Of a stretch of 64,000 nucleotides of DNA, positions 27,201 through 35,065 are shown in pieces (the stretch's first letter is position 1; every line of letters starts with the position of its first letter). Location: the NCBI GenBank assembly GCA_028285485.1, contig JANQPC010000051.1:1-64000 (forward strand), in the 5' to 3' direction. The DNA comes from Paracoccaceae bacterium (GTDB lineage Bacteria > Pseudomonadota > Alphaproteobacteria > Rhodobacterales > Rhodobacteraceae). Both the position numbers and the translations under genes were made by a program. The notes below the pieces were generated by a model that saw only the letters and a list, made by a program, of their open reading frames with translations, searched no databases and was not told the DNA's origin.

Positions 27201-27977
27201 ATGGACGGGGAAGCCCCGCGCGAGACGATCCCGACCAACCTCCGGCTGCTGATTGTGCTGGAAGAGGTTGCGCGCGCGGGCGTTCCCGTTACGCCCACCG
27301 ATGTGAATGCGGCGCTGGGCCTGCCGAAGCCCACGATCCACCGGCTTTTTGCTACGCTCGAAGAAGAGGGGCTTTTGCAGCGCGATCTGGATGGGCGCAC
27401 CTATTCGCCGGGACCACGGGCGCGGCGGATGGCCAGCGGGTTGCTTTCCTCGCTTCGGATCCGCACGGCGCGGCAGGCGATCCTGAAGCGGCTCAGCAAG
27501 CAGATCGGGGAGACCTGCAATATCGCGCTGCCCGACCGCGATGCAATGATCTACATCGAGCGGGTCGAAACGGAATGGCCGCTCAGGATTCAGCTGCCAC
27601 AGGGCACCCGGGTGCCGTTTCACTGCACCGCGAGCGGCAAGATGTATCTCAGCGCGCTCGATCCCCGGCATCTGGATCGCTACCTGGCCGCCGCGCCCCT
27701 GACCGACCATACCCGCAACACGATCACCGATGCCGATGCGCTGAAGGCAGAGGTCGAGGCGATCCGCGCCCAGGGCTACGCGCTCGACCGCGAGGAATTC
27801 ATGCTCGACATGATCGCGCTCGCGGTGCCGATTGCCGATCCCGAAGGGCGGCTGATGGCCACGCTTTCGTTTCACGCGCCGACCCAGCGCTTCGATCTGG
27901 AGCGGGCGCTTTGGCATCTCAATGCCTTGCGGGCGGCCTCGGCAGAGCTGTCGCGGCTGGTGCTGGAGGAGGGGTAG
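27201..27977 (+). CDS. IclR-family transcriptional regulator
   Basis: 258 residues. A winged helix-turn-helix lies at about 15-65 (VTPTDVNAALGLPKPTIHRL), followed by the IclR effector domain (CHCTASGKMYLSA-like region VPFHCTASGKMYLS near 133-146). It is 13 bases after the TRAP permease, so it is probably co-transcribed. In isethionate clusters an IclR-type regulator is common. It probably senses isethionate or sulfoacetaldehyde and acts at the divergent inverted repeat near 23.77 kb. Confidence 0.85.
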   Translation: MDGEAPRETIPTNLRLLIVLEEVARAGVPVTPTDVNAALGLPKPTIHRLFATLEEEGLLQRDLDGRTYSPGPRARRMASGLLSSLRIRTARQAILKRLSKQIGETCNIALPDRDAMIYIERVETEWPLRIQLPQGTRVPFHCTASGKMYLSALDPRHLDRYLAAAPLTDHTRNTITDADALKAEVEAIRAQGYALDREEFMLDMIALAVPIADPEGRLMATLSFHAPTQRFDLERALWHLNALRAASAELSRLVLEEG

Positions 27978-28012
27978 GGGGCTTTTGTTCCCAAGCGGGT
28001 CGCCTATTCCCC

Positions 28013-28190
28013 GCGCCCGGAATCAATTTGAAGCCCAGCCGGGCGAGTGCCGGCCGGCCCCAACGGGCTGGCGCTTTGGCTAACCGCGCGCGCCGCGGGC
28101 GAAGGTGAGGCGGGCTTGCTGGAATAAAGGGAACCGTCCATCCGTTGCGGCGCCACCCCATGGGCCGGCGCTCGCCCGGCTGGGCTTCAA
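28013..28190. repeat. Intergenic repeat, copy B, with 28-bp inverted ends
   Basis: This lies between the convergent ends of the IclR and anti-sigma genes. The outermost inverted repeats are at 28028-28055 and 28163-28190 and match over 28 bases with one mismatch. The internal core 28065-28129 matches 251-315 near the left edge of the window (51 of 65 bases, no gaps). It encodes no protein I can recognise. The structure fits a small, non-autonomous mobile element or an RNA-level stem. No target-site duplication is evident. Confidence 0.65.
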
Positions 28191-28213
28191 CTTGCCAAGC
28201 GCCACGCAGCGTC

Positions 28214-28984
28214 TCACGCTTCCGCCGCAGTCTCCGCAATTGCCTGAAGATCGCCGCGGCCGTCATCGCCCACGATTACCGCGTTTGCACCGGCTGCCCC
28301 CCAGGTGACCATCTCGAACCCATCAATGGTGCGGCTTGCGAAGCCCTCTTGCGGGCTGCCGGTTTCAATCAGGCAGAGCGCCACGACCCGATCCTGCCCA
28401 TCGGTGAACATCAGTTGTGCCACCGGCTTGCCTGCCGCCACCAGCAGCCGCGCGCCGCGGAACGTGAGCCCGTGGGCGGAAAGGTCGGGGATCGCAACCT
28501 CGGCGCCCACGGTTGCGGTAAGCCAGGTTTCGATATGATCGGCCTCCTCGGCGCCCACTTCCACAAGATGGCGGGTCTGCCCGGAATAGACGCGGTGATA
28601 ATCGGCGATATCGGCCAGCCATCCCGGCGCCGCTGCCACCTGCGTGCCCTGGGAGAGGCCCGCGAAATAGCCACCCGCCCCGCCGATGGCGAGGGCGATC
28701 ACGGCCGCGGCAACCGCAAGCCAGCGCCGCGCAGGCGCGGGCGGCGAGACCGCATTTGCAGCGCCCTCGGGCGCATTGCGGATCGCGGCGGCAAGCTCGA
28801 ACGGCACAGGTTCCTCAAGCATTGCCTCGAAGGCTGCCGTGGCGCTTTGGTCAGCCGCCATCAGCGCCTCCAGCTCGGCCTGAAGCGCGGGATCGGCGGC
28901 AAGTGCCGCCTCGATCTCGCGCGCCTCCGCCTCGGGCAATTCGCCATCGAGAAAAGCGCTCAGGCGTTCGGGATCGCGGTTCAT
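28214..28984 (-). CDS. Anti-sigma factor
   Basis: 256 residues. The short N-terminal domain (LSAFLDGELPEAEAREIE, about 8-25) is typical of ECF anti-sigma factors, and a single membrane segment lies near 87-108 (WLAVAAAVIALAIGGAGG). The C-terminal domain is periplasmic. No zinc-binding HxxxCxxC motif is seen. It overlaps the sigma gene by ATGA and probably holds that sigma factor at the membrane until an envelope signal arrives. The signal itself is not evident. Confidence 0.8.
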   Translation of the reverse strand: MNRDPERLSAFLDGELPEAEAREIEAALAADPALQAELEALMAADQSATAAFEAMLEEPVPFELAAAIRNAPEGAANAVSPPAPARRWLAVAAAVIALAIGGAGGYFAGLSQGTQVAAAPGWLADIADYHRVYSGQTRHLVEVGAEEADHIETWLTATVGAEVAIPDLSAHGLTFRGARLLVAAGKPVAQLMFTDGQDRVVALCLIETGSPQEGFASRTIDGFEMVTWGAAGANAVIVGDDGRGDLQAIAETAAEA

Positions 28985-29484
28985 GAAGCTGCCCCCCCTT
29001 GCGCGGCAAGATCCTGAGCAAGCGCCTTGCGGGCGCGGTGGATGCGGCTCATCACGGTGCCCACCGGAATATCGAAAAGCTCCGCCGCCTCGGCATAGCT
29101 GTAGCCCTCCACCGAAACCGTCAAGAGCACGGCGGCGAGCTCTTCTGGCAAGGCGGCAATGCGGGCGTGAAGCTCGCGGGCCGCAAACCGCGCCTCGCCC
29201 GTTTCGGCGCTGACAAGTTCCACCGCCTCTTCGGCAGGCACCTGGCCCTGACCCACCCGCACCCCGCGCTTGCGGATTTCAGAGACCCAGAGATTGCGCG
29301 CGATGCGGAACATCCAGCGGTCGAGCGGCTGGGCCGGATCCCACTGATCGGCGCGGCTGAGCGCGCGCAGGCACGCCTCCTGCACCAGATCGTCTGCCTC
29401 TGCGACAGACCGGGTGAGCGTGCGCGCAAAGCGCCTGAGCCGGGGCAGCAGGGCAATCAGATCGCGCTTGAGATCGGTGGACAC
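28981..29484 (-). CDS. ECF RNA polymerase sigma factor
   Basis: 167 residues from GTG 29484. Region 2 is seen as DDLVQEACLRALSR with WMFRIARNLWVSEIRKR, and region 4 as LPEELAAVLLTVSVEGYSYAEAAELFDIPVGTVMSRIHRARK. These are typical of ECF sigma factors paired with anti-sigma genes. The start is uncertain: an ATG at 29601 with a GAGAGG site would add 39 residues without family similarity and lies about 25 bases from the predicted transcription start. The GTG has its own GAGAG site and the usual family length. An ECF-like promoter upstream suggests autoregulation. Confidence 0.85.
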   Translation of the reverse strand: MSTDLKRDLIALLPRLRRFARTLTRSVAEADDLVQEACLRALSRADQWDPAQPLDRWMFRIARNLWVSEIRKRGVRVGQGQVPAEEAVELVSAETGEARFAARELHARIAALPEELAAVLLTVSVEGYSYAEAAELFDIPVGTVMSRIHRARKALAQDLAAQGGAAS

Positions 29485-29632
29485 GATCGGCTCTCGCAAC
29501 AGGCGCGCCGCATATCGGGCGCGTGGGCTCTTTGATGCACCGCCAGTGCCGGCGATGCAATGCAGCTGGGGGGCGGGCGATATAACGGCGGCATGTACCA
29601 TGGCGGGCCTCTCGGCGTGTGTTTCAAAGGGG

Positions 29633-29659
29633 TTACGCCTGGGGCCGCAAAAAAATTCC
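29633..29659 (-). promoter_or_regulatory. ECF-type promoter for the sigma/anti-sigma operon
   Basis: On the minus strand: GGAAT (-35, 29659-29655), 17 bases, then CGTAA (-10, 29637-29633). The same five-base elements and the same spacing occur on the plus strand 20 bases away. A start near 29626 would place the ATG at 29601 close behind it. Confidence 0.6.
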
Positions 29660-29678
29660 AACTTTTTTCGGATCGGCG

Positions 29679-29705
29679 GGAATAACCCCGGGGGCTGAGG
29701 CGTAA
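29679..29705 (+). promoter_or_regulatory. ECF-type promoter for the COG4315 gene
   Basis: GGAAT (29679-29683), 17 bases, CGTAA (29701-29705), 64 bases before the downstream start codon. It matches the oppositely directed promoter for the sigma operon in both elements and in spacing, so one sigma factor probably drives both. Confidence 0.6.
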
Positions 29706-29768
29706 AGCCGGCAGTGGGGAAGGAAATCTCCACGCCAACACCGAACCAACGGATCTAGGAGACCCATC

Positions 29769-30143
29769 ATGACCCGCACGCTTTTTGCAGCCGCCCTTCT
29801 TGCCCTTGCCGGCACCGCCGCATCGGCCTCTACCCTCGTGGCCGTCAACACCGATATCGGCGAGGTGATCGCCGCCGGGAAAAACGGCATGACGCTTTAC
29901 ACCTTCCGCAATGACAGCGCGAACACCTCCAACTGCTACGGCGACTGCGCCCAGGCCTGGCCGCCCTTTACCGCCGGCGACGCCGCGAAGGCCAATGGCG
30001 CGCTCGGGGTGATTGAGCGCCGCGACGGCACCCGGCAATGGACGCTGAACGGCCAGCCGCTTTACTTCTGGGCCGGCGATAGCGCCCAGGGCGATGCCAC
30101 CGGCGATGGCGTCGGCGGTGTCTGGGATGTGGTTCGGCGCTGA
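29769..30143 (+). CDS. COG4315-type secreted repeat protein
   Basis: 124 residues with an N-terminal signal peptide (about 1-20, cleavage near ASASTL). It carries two copies of the loose Yx(F/W)xxD pattern: LYTFRND near 38-44 and LYFWAGD near 97-103, and a Cys pair (NCYGDC). The family is a periplasmic or outer-surface domain of unknown role that is commonly found near ECF sigma factors. Here it is divergent from one and has a matching promoter, so it is probably a direct target. The gene precedes a 39-residue lipoprotein. Confidence 0.8.
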   Translation: MTRTLFAAALLALAGTAASASTLVAVNTDIGEVIAAGKNGMTLYTFRNDSANTSNCYGDCAQAWPPFTAGDAAKANGALGVIERRDGTRQWTLNGQPLYFWAGDSAQGDATGDGVGGVWDVVRR

Positions 30144-30156
30144 GGGGGGGCGAGAG

Positions 30157-30276
30157 ATGACGCGTATTGCAATCGCCCTCGCGGCCGTTCTGAGCCTTGC
30201 TGCCTGTGAACAGGGCGGCCTCTATGCAACCTCTTCGGGCAGCGCCGCCCCTTCATACCAAGGGTCTGACTACTAG
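30157..30276 (+). CDS. Very small lipoprotein
   Basis: 39 residues. A GAGAG ribosome site lies just before ATG 30157. The signal peptide ends in a lipobox LAAC with the acylated Cys at 17, followed by a short Ser/Tyr/Gly-rich tail. It is 13 bases after the COG4315 gene and upstream of a strong terminator, so the two form a short ECF-controlled transcript. It is too short for a domain assignment. Confidence 0.65.
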   Translation: MTRIAIALAAVLSLAACEQGGLYATSSGSAAPSYQGSDY

Positions 30277-30313
30277 GCCCGGCGCTCCCCCCTCAGTGTG
30301 CCGTAGCGAGTGT

Positions 30314-30356
30314 GGGCGGTTGCGTGTGTCAGGCACGCAGCCGCCCGGTTTGTTTT
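30314..30356 (+). terminator. Rho-independent terminator
   Basis: A 13-bp stem (30314-30326 with 30334-30346, one G-U pair) closes a 7-nt loop and is followed by GGTTTGTTTT. It ends the transcript of the COG4315 and lipoprotein genes, separating them from the next operon. Confidence 0.85.
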
Positions 30357-30455
30357 GGCGCGTTCCGGCGGGCCCTTCGCTAAGCATTCCGATTGCCCGG
30401 CGCAGCCCGGCGGTGCAATCGTGGCGCGAAGAGATGGGTGGAGAAGGGGGCGGGC

Positions 30456-31346
30456 ATGGCCGACCCGGTCTGGCTTGAAACGGCGCTGAACGGGCCCTGG
30501 GCGCGGGACCGGCAGCCGATGATCCCGGTCAGCGCCGATGAGATCGTGGCCGAGGCGATTGCCTGCGCCGATGCGGGCGCCGCGATCGTGCATTTTCATC
30601 CCTATGACGAGGCCACGGGCCGCCAGCGCGATGCCTATGAGATCTATGCGCCGATCATCGAGCGCATTCGCAACGCGCGGGACGTGATTTGCTACGGCAC
30701 CCTGCCATTTGCGGGTGACGTTGATGCGCGCACCCCGCAGGGCCCGGCAGAGCGGTTCGCGGCGGTTCAGAAACTGGCCGAGACGGGGCTGATCGAATGG
30801 TCTGTCATCGATCCCGGATCTACCAACATCTCGGCCTTCTCGGGCATTGCCGAGGGGCGCGCGGGGTTTGTCTACGCAAATCCCGAAGCCCATGTGCGCC
30901 ATGGGCTGGCCCTGGCCCGCGCCCATGGCATCACGCCTTCTTACGCGATTTACGAACCGGGGTTCCTGCGGCTTGGCGCGGCGCTTCATCGCGCCCTTGC
31001 CGGGGCGCCGCAGCCGATCTACCGGTTCATGTTCTCCGATCAAATGGCCTTCGGCTTTCCGCCCGCGCCGTATGCGCTAGACGCCTATCTGAAGCTGCTT
31101 GCGGAAGGGGCGCCCGGCGCGCCCTGGATGGTGGCGGGGCTCGGGGTTGAAATCACGCCGTTGATCGAGGCCGCGCTGGCCCAGGGCGGGCATATCCGCG
31201 TGGGCCTCGAAGATGCGCCGCTTGGCACCGGGATCGGGAACCGCGCGCGGACCGAAGCCGCCGCGGCCCAGATCGAAGCGGAGGGGCGGCGGCTTGCCAC
31301 CGCCGCCGAGATCCGCGCGGCACTTGCGGCGGCGCCTGCCGCGTAG
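30456..31346 (+). CDS. BKACE-family beta-keto acid cleavage enzyme (ABC operon)
   Basis: 296 residues from ATG 30456. Zinc ligands are His46 and His48 in AAIVHFHPYDEATG, and the catalytic C-terminal GGHIRVGLEDAPLG is intact. The segment after the His pair reads HFHPYD instead of the H-x-H-x-R-N/x pattern seen in the other two copies, and the N-terminus is ETALNGPWARDRQP instead of AITG, so the pocket probably takes a different substrate. It leads a putative operon with the Pot-type ABC transporter 180 bases downstream. The substrate is not known. Confidence 0.8.
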   Translation: MADPVWLETALNGPWARDRQPMIPVSADEIVAEAIACADAGAAIVHFHPYDEATGRQRDAYEIYAPIIERIRNARDVICYGTLPFAGDVDARTPQGPAERFAAVQKLAETGLIEWSVIDPGSTNISAFSGIAEGRAGFVYANPEAHVRHGLALARAHGITPSYAIYEPGFLRLGAALHRALAGAPQPIYRFMFSDQMAFGFPPAPYALDAYLKLLAEGAPGAPWMVAGLGVEITPLIEAALAQGGHIRVGLEDAPLGTGIGNRARTEAAAAQIEAEGRRLATAAEIRAALAAAPAA

Positions 31347-31525
31347 GCAGGTGCCCGGGCGGGCGCGGCCCGAGCCCGCGACCACCTGCCGCGCTGGCGC
31401 GGCCCGCCCGCGAACGCCCCCTTGTGCGCGCGCGTTTGCCGTGCCTAGTGTGACGGTCAGGGCGGGGGCGCCCGGCATGGCACATGCGGCGCGCCCGAGA
31501 AAGATGGCGCGCGGAGCGAGACAGG

Positions 31526-32647
31526 ATGCCGAATACGGACGATGGCGTCTTCCTGAAATTCGATGAAGTCAAGAAAAGCTACGATCAGAAAAATCTGGTT
31601 GTGAAGGGCTTCAACATCGCAGTTGAACAGGGCGAGTTCATTACCCTTCTGGGCCCCTCGGGTTCGGGCAAGACAACGGTTCTGATGATGCTGGCCGGGT
31701 TTGAGAGCGTGACCTCCGGCACGATCTCGATCCGCGGCCAATCGATCAACAAGACCGCGCCCTACAAGCGCAACATCGGCATGGTGTTTCAGAACTATGC
31801 CCTCTTTCCGCATATGACGGTGGCCGAGAACCTCGGCTATCCGCTGAGCGTGCGGGGCGTGGCCAAGGCCGAGCAGCGCAAGCGGATCGCGGAATACCTC
31901 GATCTGGTGGAGCTGGGCGCTTTCGGCAACCGCTATCCCGGCCAGCTTTCGGGCGGGCAGCGGCAGCGGGTGGCGCTGGCGCGGGCGATGATCTTCGAAC
32001 CCACGCTGATCCTGATGGATGAGCCTTTGGGCGCGCTCGACAAGAAGCTGCGCGAGCAGATGCAATATGAAATCACGCGGCTTCACGAGCAGCTTGGATT
32101 TACGGTGATCTACGTCACCCACGATCAGGCCGAAGCGCTTTCGATGTCAAACCGCATCGCGGTGTTCAACGATGGGGTCGTGCAGCAATGCGCGCCGCCC
32201 GCGGAGCTTTACGAGCGCCCCGCGAATGCGTTCGTGGCCGAGTTCATCGGTGAGAACAACTTCATCGAAGGCACGGTGGATCGGATCGAGGGCGGCCGGG
32301 CGGTGACCACGATCCCCGGCCAGGGCACGGTGACGGCAGAGGCTGCCGAGGGGCTGAGTGCGGGCGCGCCTTGCGTTGTTTCGATCCGGCCCGAAAAGCT
32401 GTTCATCCACCCCACGAGCCACGCCCATGACAATGAGATCACTGCAAAATTCGTGGCGCGGATCTATGTGGGCGATTTCATCCGCTATTACTTCCGGCTC
32501 GAAAACGGCTCGGAAATCGTGGTTAAGGTTCTCAACGATCTGTCCGCGCCGGAGTTTGGCGAGGGCGAGGACGGCCGCCTGCAATGGCTGGCCTCAGATT
32601 GCATCGCGTTTCCCCATCCCGGGGAAATGCCGGATGTTGCGGGGTAA
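31526..32647 (+). CDS. ABC transporter ATP-binding protein (Pot type)
   Basis: 373 residues. Walker [12 protein letters not shown] near 41-51, signature [14 protein letters not shown] near 141, Walker [13 protein letters not shown] near 161-172 and the H-loop region VTHDQAEAL near 196 are all present, with a C-terminal TOBE-type domain. Start at ATG 31526 is preferred over an upstream ATG with no family match. It powers import by the two permeases downstream. The set resembles spermidine/putrescine transporters, but binding specificity cannot be told, since this subfamily also takes opines and other small amines or acids. Confidence 0.9.
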   Translation: MPNTDDGVFLKFDEVKKSYDQKNLVVKGFNIAVEQGEFITLLGPSGSGKTTVLMMLAGFESVTSGTISIRGQSINKTAPYKRNIGMVFQNYALFPHMTVAENLGYPLSVRGVAKAEQRKRIAEYLDLVELGAFGNRYPGQLSGGQRQRVALARAMIFEPTLILMDEPLGALDKKLREQMQYEITRLHEQLGFTVIYVTHDQAEALSMSNRIAVFNDGVVQQCAPPAELYERPANAFVAEFIGENNFIEGTVDRIEGGRAVTTIPGQGTVTAEAAEGLSAGAPCVVSIRPEKLFIHPTSHAHDNEITAKFVARIYVGDFIRYYFRLENGSEIVVKVLNDLSAPEFGEGEDGRLQWLASDCIAFPHPGEMPDVAG

Positions 32648-32689
32648 CCGGGGCCCCCTGTTCGTTCCCGGGCAAACATGGAGGTTGCT

Positions 32690-33739
32690 ATGAAATACCA
32701 TCTACTGGCCATGGCGGGCGCGCTCGCCCTTGGCGCGCAAGGCGCCGCGGCCCAGGACCTGACCGTCACGTCCTTCGGCGGCGCCTATGGCGCGGCGCAG
32801 CAGGAGCATATGATCGATCCCTATGTGGCCGAGACCGGCGTGAACATCCTCTTTGAGGATTACGGCGGCGGGGTTGCCGAGATGAAGGCGCAAAGCGAAT
32901 CCGGCAACATCCAGTGGGATGTCGTGGATATCGAGGTGATCGATCTCGAACGCGCCTGTTCGGAAGGCTATGTGGCCGCGATCGATCATTCGATGCTGCC
33001 GCCGGGCGATGATGGCACGCCGGCGGCCGAGGATTTCATCCCCGAAGCCCTGCATGAATGCGGCGTGGGCAATATCGTGTGGTCGATCATCTTCGCCCAT
33101 GCCAACGATGCCTATGCCGATGGCGGCCCGCAGACGATCGCGGATTTCTTCGATACCGAAGCCTTCCCGGGCAAGCGCGGCCTGCGCAAACGCCCGCAGG
33201 TGAACCTTGAATGGGCGCTGATGGCCGATGGCGTGGCGCCCGAGGACGTCTACGAAGTGCTTGCCACCGAAGAAGGCCAGCAGCGCGCCTTCGACAAGCT
33301 CGGCACGATCAAGGACGATATCGTGTGGTACGATAGCTGGAGCCAGGCGCCCGTGCTTCTCAACGATGGCGGCGCGCAGATGGTGCAATCGGCCAATGGC
33401 CGGATCTTTGCCGCGATCAAGGATGAGGGTGCGCCCTTTACCATGGTCTGGGACAGCCATGTTTACGATCTGGATGTCTGGGCCGTGATGGAAGGCACCG
33501 AGAAGATGGATCAGGCGCTCGACTTCATCAAGTTCGCCACCCAGACCGTGCCGCTTTCGGGGATGCAGGATGTGGCCTACGGCCCCACCCGCAAATCCGC
33601 CCAGGCGCTTCTGCCCGAAGATGTGAAGCAGGATCTGCCCACGGCGCACCTTGATGCTGGCCTGAAGGCCGATGGCATTTTCTGGGCCGATTTCGGCGAG
33701 TCGCTCGGCGAGAAGTTCAACGAGTGGCTACTGCAGTAA
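32690..33739 (+). CDS. ABC transporter substrate-binding protein (PotD-like)
   Basis: 349 residues. The start at 32690 follows a GGAGG site 6 bases upstream. The signal peptide spans about 1-23 (cleavage near AAAQDL). The mature part TVTSFGGAYGAAQQEHMIDPYV is typical of the PotD-like class. The protein is periplasmic and would bind a small cation or acid for the downstream permeases. A strong hairpin lies at 33753-33781 between this gene and the permease gene. Confidence 0.85.
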   Translation: MKYHLLAMAGALALGAQGAAAQDLTVTSFGGAYGAAQQEHMIDPYVAETGVNILFEDYGGGVAEMKAQSESGNIQWDVVDIEVIDLERACSEGYVAAIDHSMLPPGDDGTPAAEDFIPEALHECGVGNIVWSIIFAHANDAYADGGPQTIADFFDTEAFPGKRGLRKRPQVNLEWALMADGVAPEDVYEVLATEEGQQRAFDKLGTIKDDIVWYDSWSQAPVLLNDGGAQMVQSANGRIFAAIKDEGAPFTMVWDSHVYDLDVWAVMEGTEKMDQALDFIKFATQTVPLSGMQDVAYGPTRKSAQALLPEDVKQDLPTAHLDAGLKADGIFWADFGESLGEKFNEWLLQ

Positions 33740-33752
33740 GCCTTTGAACGAA

Positions 33753-33781
33753 GGCCCCGCGCGGATCGCGTGCGCGGGGCC
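33753..33781 (+). other. Strong hairpin after the ABC binding-protein gene
   Basis: A perfect 10-bp stem, 33753-33762 with 33772-33781, closes a 9-nt loop, and no T-run follows. It lies between the receptor and permease genes, as at 25065-25092, and may raise the level of receptor message over permease message. Confidence 0.5.
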
Positions 33782-33799
33782 CCAGAGGGGAGTTTCGGC

Positions 33800-35062
33800 A
33801 TGGCGGAGACTGCTTTGGCAGCGCAGGCCACCGCTTCGGGCCTTGGGCCGGAAGATGCGCGCAACGCCGCGCGCGAGGTGCGGGCGCAGCGGGTGCGGGC
33901 CTTTCTGTTCGTGCTGCCGCTTCTGGCCTTCATCTTCTTCGCCTTTGTGGCCCCCATCGCCTCGATGCTCTTCCGCAGCGCCTATAATCCGACGGCGGCG
34001 GAGCTTGTGCCCACAACCCTGGAGGCGATCGAAAGCTGGGATGGGGAAGGGCGCCCCGATGAGGCGGTGCTCACCCAGTTCGCCATCGATCTCAAACGCC
34101 TGGCTAATGATCGCACATCGGGCCAGCTGGCCGAAGAAATCAACCGCTTCCTGCCCGGCACATCGAGCGTGGTGAAATCCACCGCGCGCGCGCTGCGGCG
34201 GGCAGAAGACGAAACGCTGGCCACCGGCGGGGCGGCATTGCTGCTCGATGCCAACGAGGCCTGGGGCGAACCCGGCATCTGGCGCGCGCTCACGCAGGCC
34301 GGGCAGGTTTACTCCGCAAGTTACTACCTTACCGCGCTGGATCTCGAGATGTCGCGCGAAGGCACGATCCAGCAGCGCGATACCCAGATCTACCTCAAGC
34401 TCTACGGCAAAACGCTTTGGATGGCGCTCATCATCACGCTTCTGACGCTGATCCTGGGCTATCCGCTCGCCTTCCACATGGCGCATAGCTCAACCTCGCG
34501 CGCGAATTTCCTGATGGTGTTCGTGCTCTTGCCGTTCTGGACATCGCTTCTGGTGCGCACAACCTCCTGGATCGCGCTTTTGCAAACCAATGGCGTGGTG
34601 AATTCCACCCTGATGGCGCTGGGCCTCACGCGCGATCCGCTGGAGATGCTCTACACCCAGTTCTCCACCATCATCGCGATGACGCATATCCTGCTGCCCT
34701 TCATGGTGCTGCCGCTCTATTCGGTTATGCGCGGGATCGACCCGAGCTATATGCGTGCGGCGATGTCCATGGGCAGCCGCCCGATCCCGGCCTTTCTGAG
34801 GATCTACCTGCCGATGAGCCTGCCCGGTCTTTCCGCCGGCGCGCTTCTCGTTTTCATCATCTCGGTGGGCTATTACATCACGCCCGCGCTGGTGGGCGGC
34901 ACGGACGGGCAGATGATTTCGAACATCATCGCCTTCCACATGCAGCAATCGAATAACTGGGAGCTTGCGGCGGCGCTGGGCTCGCTGCTGCTGTTCCTGA
35001 TCATCGCGCTTTACTGGCTTTATGACCGGTTCGTGGGCGCCGGAAACATCAAGCTGGGCTAG
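33800..35062 (+). CDS. ABC transporter permease with an enlarged first loop
   Basis: 420 residues, larger than usual for a PotB-type subunit (about 280-300). A membrane segment lies near 35-56, then about 150 mostly soluble residues, then the normal permease core from about 207 (LWMALIITLLTLILGYPLAF) through the EAA-type loop (MRAAMSMGSRPIPAFLRIYLP). The extra segment is helical-looking, with many charged residues, and faces the periplasm by topology. Start at 33800 follows a GAGGGGAG site. It pairs with the next gene in the inner membrane. Confidence 0.85.
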   Translation: MAETALAAQATASGLGPEDARNAAREVRAQRVRAFLFVLPLLAFIFFAFVAPIASMLFRSAYNPTAAELVPTTLEAIESWDGEGRPDEAVLTQFAIDLKRLANDRTSGQLAEEINRFLPGTSSVVKSTARALRRAEDETLATGGAALLLDANEAWGEPGIWRALTQAGQVYSASYYLTALDLEMSREGTIQQRDTQIYLKLYGKTLWMALIITLLTLILGYPLAFHMAHSSTSRANFLMVFVLLPFWTSLLVRTTSWIALLQTNGVVNSTLMALGLTRDPLEMLYTQFSTIIAMTHILLPFMVLPLYSVMRGIDPSYMRAAMSMGSRPIPAFLRIYLPMSLPGLSAGALLVFIISVGYYITPALVGGTDGQMISNIIAFHMQQSNNWELAAALGSLLLFLIIALYWLYDRFVGAGNIKLG

Positions 35063-35065
35063 GCG

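Noticed and set aside
30357-30455. Another possible partial repeat copy
   Set aside because: Only a short GCGTTCCGGCGGGCCC-type match, expected by chance in such GC-rich sequence.
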